A stretch of DNA of 64,000 bases. Source: JBGVSA01 sp049840475. GTDB taxonomy: Bacteria; Pseudomonadota; Gammaproteobacteria; Burkholderiales; Rhodocyclaceae. The stretch covers positions 372,001-436,000 of the forward strand of contig JASGKX010000001.1 in NCBI GenBank assembly GCA_049840475.1. Direction: 5' to 3'. The notes beneath the pieces were generated by a model. The model was given only the letters and a program-made list of their open reading frames with translations. It had not been told where the DNA came from and searched no databases. Position numbers and translations under genes: made by a program. Positions 61,570-64,000 of the stretch are shown in pieces. The first letter of the stretch is position 1. Each line of letters starts with the position of its first letter.

Positions 61570-62838
61570 ATGAAAATCCTTGTCATCGGCTCGGGCGGTC
61601 GCGAACACGCGCTGGCCTGGAAACTCGCGCAGTCGCCGCGCGTACAGAAAGTGTTCGTCGCGCCCGGCAATGCCGGCACGGCACGCGAAGAAGCGCTGAC
61701 CAACGTCGCCATTACCGACTTGGCGGAACTGGCTGCCTTCGCCAAGAAAGAAGGCATCGGCATGACGGTGGTGGGGCCAGAAGCCCCGCTCGCGGCGGGT
61801 GTGGTCGATCTGTTCCGCCGTGAAGGGCTGGCGATCTTCGGGCCGACCAAGGCCTGCGCGCAACTTGAGTCGTCGAAGGACTTCTCCAAGGCATTCATGG
61901 TCCGCCATGGCATTCCGACAGCGAAGTACCAGTCGTTCTCGGACGCAACCGAAGCACACGCCTACGTCGACCGCGAAGGTGCGCCGATCGTCGTCAAGGC
62001 TGACGGACTGGCCGCAGGCAAGGGCGTCATCGTCGCCATGACGCGCGACGAAGCACACGCCACCATCGACGACATGCTGGTCGGCAACCGCATGGGTGAC
62101 GCTGGCGCGCGCGTGGTGATCGAAGAATTCCTGCAAGGCGAAGAAGCCAGCTTCATCGTCATGGCCGATGGCCGCCATGCACTGGCAATGGCCACCAGCC
62201 AGGACCACAAGCGTCTGCTCGACGCAGATGCCGGCCCCAATACCGGCGGCATGGGCGCGTATTCGCCAGCCCCGGTGGTGACTCCCGAAATTCATGCGCG
62301 CGTCATGCGTGAAGTCATCCGCCCGACGCTGGCCGGCATGATCGCCGAAGGCACGCCGTACACTGGCTTCTTGTACGCCGGCCTGATGATCTCGCCGGAT
62401 GGCAGCCTTCGCACGCTGGAATTCAACTGCCGCTTCGGCGACCCCGAAACGCAGCCGATCATGATGCGCCTGAAGAGCGACTTGGTGGATCTGGTCGAAG
62501 CCGCGCTAGAAGGCAAGCTGGACCAGACCGAAGCCGACTGGGATCGTCGTGTCGCGCTGGGCGTGGTGATGGCTGCTGCTGGCTATCCGGAAGATCCGCG
62601 CAAGGGTGACGTGATCGCCGGGTTGGACTTCAAGGCCGATGACGCGCACATCTTCCACGCCGGCACCTCGCTTGCCGACGGCAAGGTTGTCACCTCGGGC
62701 GGGCGCGTACTGTGCGTGACGGCGCTGGGCGACTCAGTGCGCGAAGCGCAGACCCGCGCCTACGAGGTCACCGGAAAGGTGAGCTTCGACGGCGCGCAGT
62801 ACCGTCACGACATCGGCTATCGCGCCATCAAGCGTTGA
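61570..62838 (+). CDS. purD: Phosphoribosylamine--glycine ligase
   Basis: Second step of purine synthesis, joining glycine to phosphoribosylamine with ATP. ATP-grasp layout with GSGGREHALAWKLAQS at the start, VVGPEAPLAAGVVD, VKADGLAAGKGVIVA, VIEEFLQGEEASFIVMADG and LEFNCRFGDPETQPIM. 422 residues is normal. It is transcribed with purH. Confidence 0.97.
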   Translation: MKILVIGSGGREHALAWKLAQSPRVQKVFVAPGNAGTAREEALTNVAITDLAELAAFAKKEGIGMTVVGPEAPLAAGVVDLFRREGLAIFGPTKACAQLESSKDFSKAFMVRHGIPTAKYQSFSDATEAHAYVDREGAPIVVKADGLAAGKGVIVAMTRDEAHATIDDMLVGNRMGDAGARVVIEEFLQGEEASFIVMADGRHALAMATSQDHKRLLDADAGPNTGGMGAYSPAPVVTPEIHARVMREVIRPTLAGMIAEGTPYTGFLYAGLMISPDGSLRTLEFNCRFGDPETQPIMMRLKSDLVDLVEAALEGKLDQTEADWDRRVALGVVMAAAGYPEDPRKGDVIAGLDFKADDAHIFHAGTSLADGKVVTSGGRVLCVTALGDSVREAQTRAYEVTGKVSFDGAQYRHDIGYRAIKR

Positions 62839-62846
62839 GCCCACTC

Positions 62847-62915
62847 GTCGGCGCGCCCCGCGCCGACACCAAAATTCACCACCCGCCGTATGCCTTGGTG
62901 GGTGGTGCTTTCCTT
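62847..62915 (+). terminator. Terminator region after purD (two hairpins)
   Basis: GTCGGCGCG/CGCGCCGAC (62847-62867, 3-base loop) is followed by CACCACCC/GGGTGGTG (62877-62907, 15-base loop) and CTTTCCTT. The second hairpin plus T-rich run is the more likely terminator. Confidence 0.55.
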
Positions 62916-63087
62916 CAGCATTTACCCGCATTCCGGCAGTTCGCCGCCAGTCTTTTCTGATCCAATCGAAATTCCGCAGAGGGGTCGCGGTCTAGTATGA
63001 ACCATGGGAACCGGTCAGCCGACCGCTCGCCGGCCCCGGCGGTGCCCCGCGCCGCCGCTGTTGTCATAACAAACAGGAGACGCCACC

Positions 63088-63462
63088 ATGCCGCACCTCA
63101 TGCTGGAATACACCGACAACCTGCACGACGCGTTCAACCCGCGCCAAACGCTGTTCAAACTGCATAAGTCGCTGGTCAGCAAGCACTTCTGCGAGCCAGA
63201 GGAACTGAAGAGCCGGGCCATCAAGCTGAACGACTATCTGATCGGCGACGGCTCGGTGGAGCGCGGCTTCATCCATCTGCGATTTGCACAGCGCGCGACA
63301 TTGCCAGAGGAAGATAAGCAGCGGTTGATGGAGGCGTTGCATGAGCAGTTGTGTCAGTGCATCGGCTCCCCCGCTATCCCCGTGCAGATCACAACCGAGT
63401 CGATTGATCTGCAGCCGCAGACGTGCCGGTATCTGAAAACGGTACGGCAGGCACGGAGTTAA
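63088..63462 (+). CDS. 5-carboxymethyl-2-hydroxymuconate isomerase family protein
   Basis: A 124-residue protein of the tautomerase-like CHMI family, with PHLMLEYTDNL right after Met1, so Pro2 becomes the catalytic N-terminal proline; SRAIKLNDYLIGDG and FIHLRFAQRATL also match. HpaF-type enzymes act in homoprotocatechuate breakdown, but no other genes of that pathway are near, so the substrate is open. ATG 63088 has AGGAG 9 bases upstream. Confidence 0.85.
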   Translation: MPHLMLEYTDNLHDAFNPRQTLFKLHKSLVSKHFCEPEELKSRAIKLNDYLIGDGSVERGFIHLRFAQRATLPEEDKQRLMEALHEQLCQCIGSPAIPVQITTESIDLQPQTCRYLKTVRQARS

Positions 63463-63540
63463 TTGCGTCGGAAAGGACGGTCGCTTTTGTTCTGCTGAGC
63501 GGCCGTCTAGGGCTCTGCAACGCGCTTTTCTTAGCAAAGA

Positions 63541-63770
63541 AAAAAGCCCTTTCTTGTCTGGGCTTCTATCTATCAACCGTGATTGCTGCTGCTTAGGTGC
63601 GTTGGCCGGGAGTTCGCCCCGGCGGACGAGTAACTTCCTTGTTGTCGAAATAGAAGCCCTTTCTTGCCTTTTGGTTGGTTATTCGGGCTTGGTCTCGATT
63701 GCTTGAGTGCGTTGGCCGGGAGTTCGCCCCGGCGGGCGAGTAACTTTCTTGTCCCCGACAAGAAAGTCGC
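63541..63770. repeat. 110-bp imperfect tandem duplication ending in a perfect hairpin
   Basis: Two copies of a unit beginning near AAGCCCTTTCTTG and containing GTTGGCCGGGAGTTCGCCCC then GGCGG(A/G)CGAGTAACTT start 110 bases apart (63601 and 63711 for the core). The second copy ends in ACTTTCTTGTC-CCC-GACAAGAAAGT (63743-63767), an 11-bp perfect hairpin; the same place in copy 1 is degraded. Each copy also has a GCCGGG/CCCGGC hairpin. The sequence from 63463 to the window end has no gene I accept and resembles a dispersed noncoding repeat. Confidence 0.7.
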
Positions 63771-64000
63771 CAAAGAAGCGGCCCCACAGCGTCGTCGGCC
63801 GTTGGCCGATCCCCTGCGCTGCGCGGTCGAGAAGGCAGCTGCGGAACTCGCCCTTCGGGCTCAGACAGTCCTCGCCGACGGCTTCGCCGCAACCTTCCCG
63901 CCCTGTGCTGCTCGGCGACGCTGAATGGGGTGCCCACACCACGCAACATGGTTGTTCAGGCGAAAGGCAAAAGCCCTGGCTTCTAGCTGCTCGTACTTCC

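Noticed and set aside
63664..63924. Open frame of 86 codons containing RRASNFLVPDKKVAKEAAP
   Set aside because: Lies over the noncoding repeat and its hairpin; the peptide is the translation of the repeat, with no ribosome site.
1..64000. CRISPR array, prophage, insertion sequence, rRNA or tRNA genes
   Set aside because: No regularly spaced repeats, integrase, transposase, phage structural genes or cloverleaf-type sequences were seen.

Overview
The window is one continuous piece of a GC-rich chromosome. Gene content and order point to a betaproteobacterium of the order Burkholderiales, probably near the Alcaligenaceae. The pointers are the N-end-rule pair aat-bpt, the sigma factor/DUF3619/DUF3106/RDD cluster, dusB-fis next to purH-purD, glnA-ntrB-ntrC, and birA-coaX. 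I cannot fix the genus. Almost all of it is ordinary core and metabolic chromosome: I see no phage, insertion sequence, CRISPR array, rRNA or tRNA.

Layout. 1-800: end of an mtfA-type peptidase gene and a small host-attachment-family protein. 800-4360: a poly-serine lipoprotein, then a divergent iron ABC transporter (permease and ATPase) around a Fur box. 4357-8000: aat and bpt, a uronate dehydrogenase, a DUF502 membrane protein and a PACE efflux pump. 8098-13296: a tightly overlapping MarR-controlled efflux operon (marR, FUSC pump, DUF1656, HlyD adaptor, NodT-type outer-membrane factor). 13402-20000: a four-PAS GGDEF-EAL protein, a peroxiredoxin behind a probable OxyR-controlled promoter, acylphosphatase, a YgiW-like protein and a SulP transporter. 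20109-26064: metG and the branched-chain genes ilvB, ilvH, ilvC. 26198-28189: sigma factor, DUF3619, DUF3106 and RDD genes. 28200-33700: a pectate-lyase-like lipoprotein, yebC, a secreted protein with a degenerate zinc motif, a HerA-like ATPase and an outer-membrane protein.

33715-41165 is a complete short-chain fatty acid/acetoacetate module on the minus strand: CoA-transferase subunits (atoD, atoA), transporter (atoE), thiolase (atoB), then a sensor kinase and a sigma54 activator. A sigma54 promoter and two upstream palindromes in front of atoD make a self-consistent circuit. 41230-46062: EamA transporter, ClsB-type cardiolipin synthase with an overlapping endonuclease/phosphatase gene, nadA and a rhodanese. 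46012-50991: glnA with two NtrC-type sites three helical turns apart and a sigma54 promoter, followed by ntrB and ntrC. 51091-55158: birA, coaX, a second EamA transporter, ruvC and small membrane proteins. 55245-58193: the lactate oxidation operon lutABC preceded by a 16-bp perfect inverted repeat. 58197-62838: a possible 58-residue small gene, dusB-fis and purH-purD. 63088-64000: a small tautomerase-family gene, then noncoding sequence with a 110-bp duplication and a perfect hairpin.

I found no wholly new biological system. The best leads are regulatory (ato, glnA, ahpC, marR, fbp), plus a likely CTG-initiated sigma factor, the inverted repeat before lutA, the short minus-strand gene at 58197-58373 and the terminal repeat.
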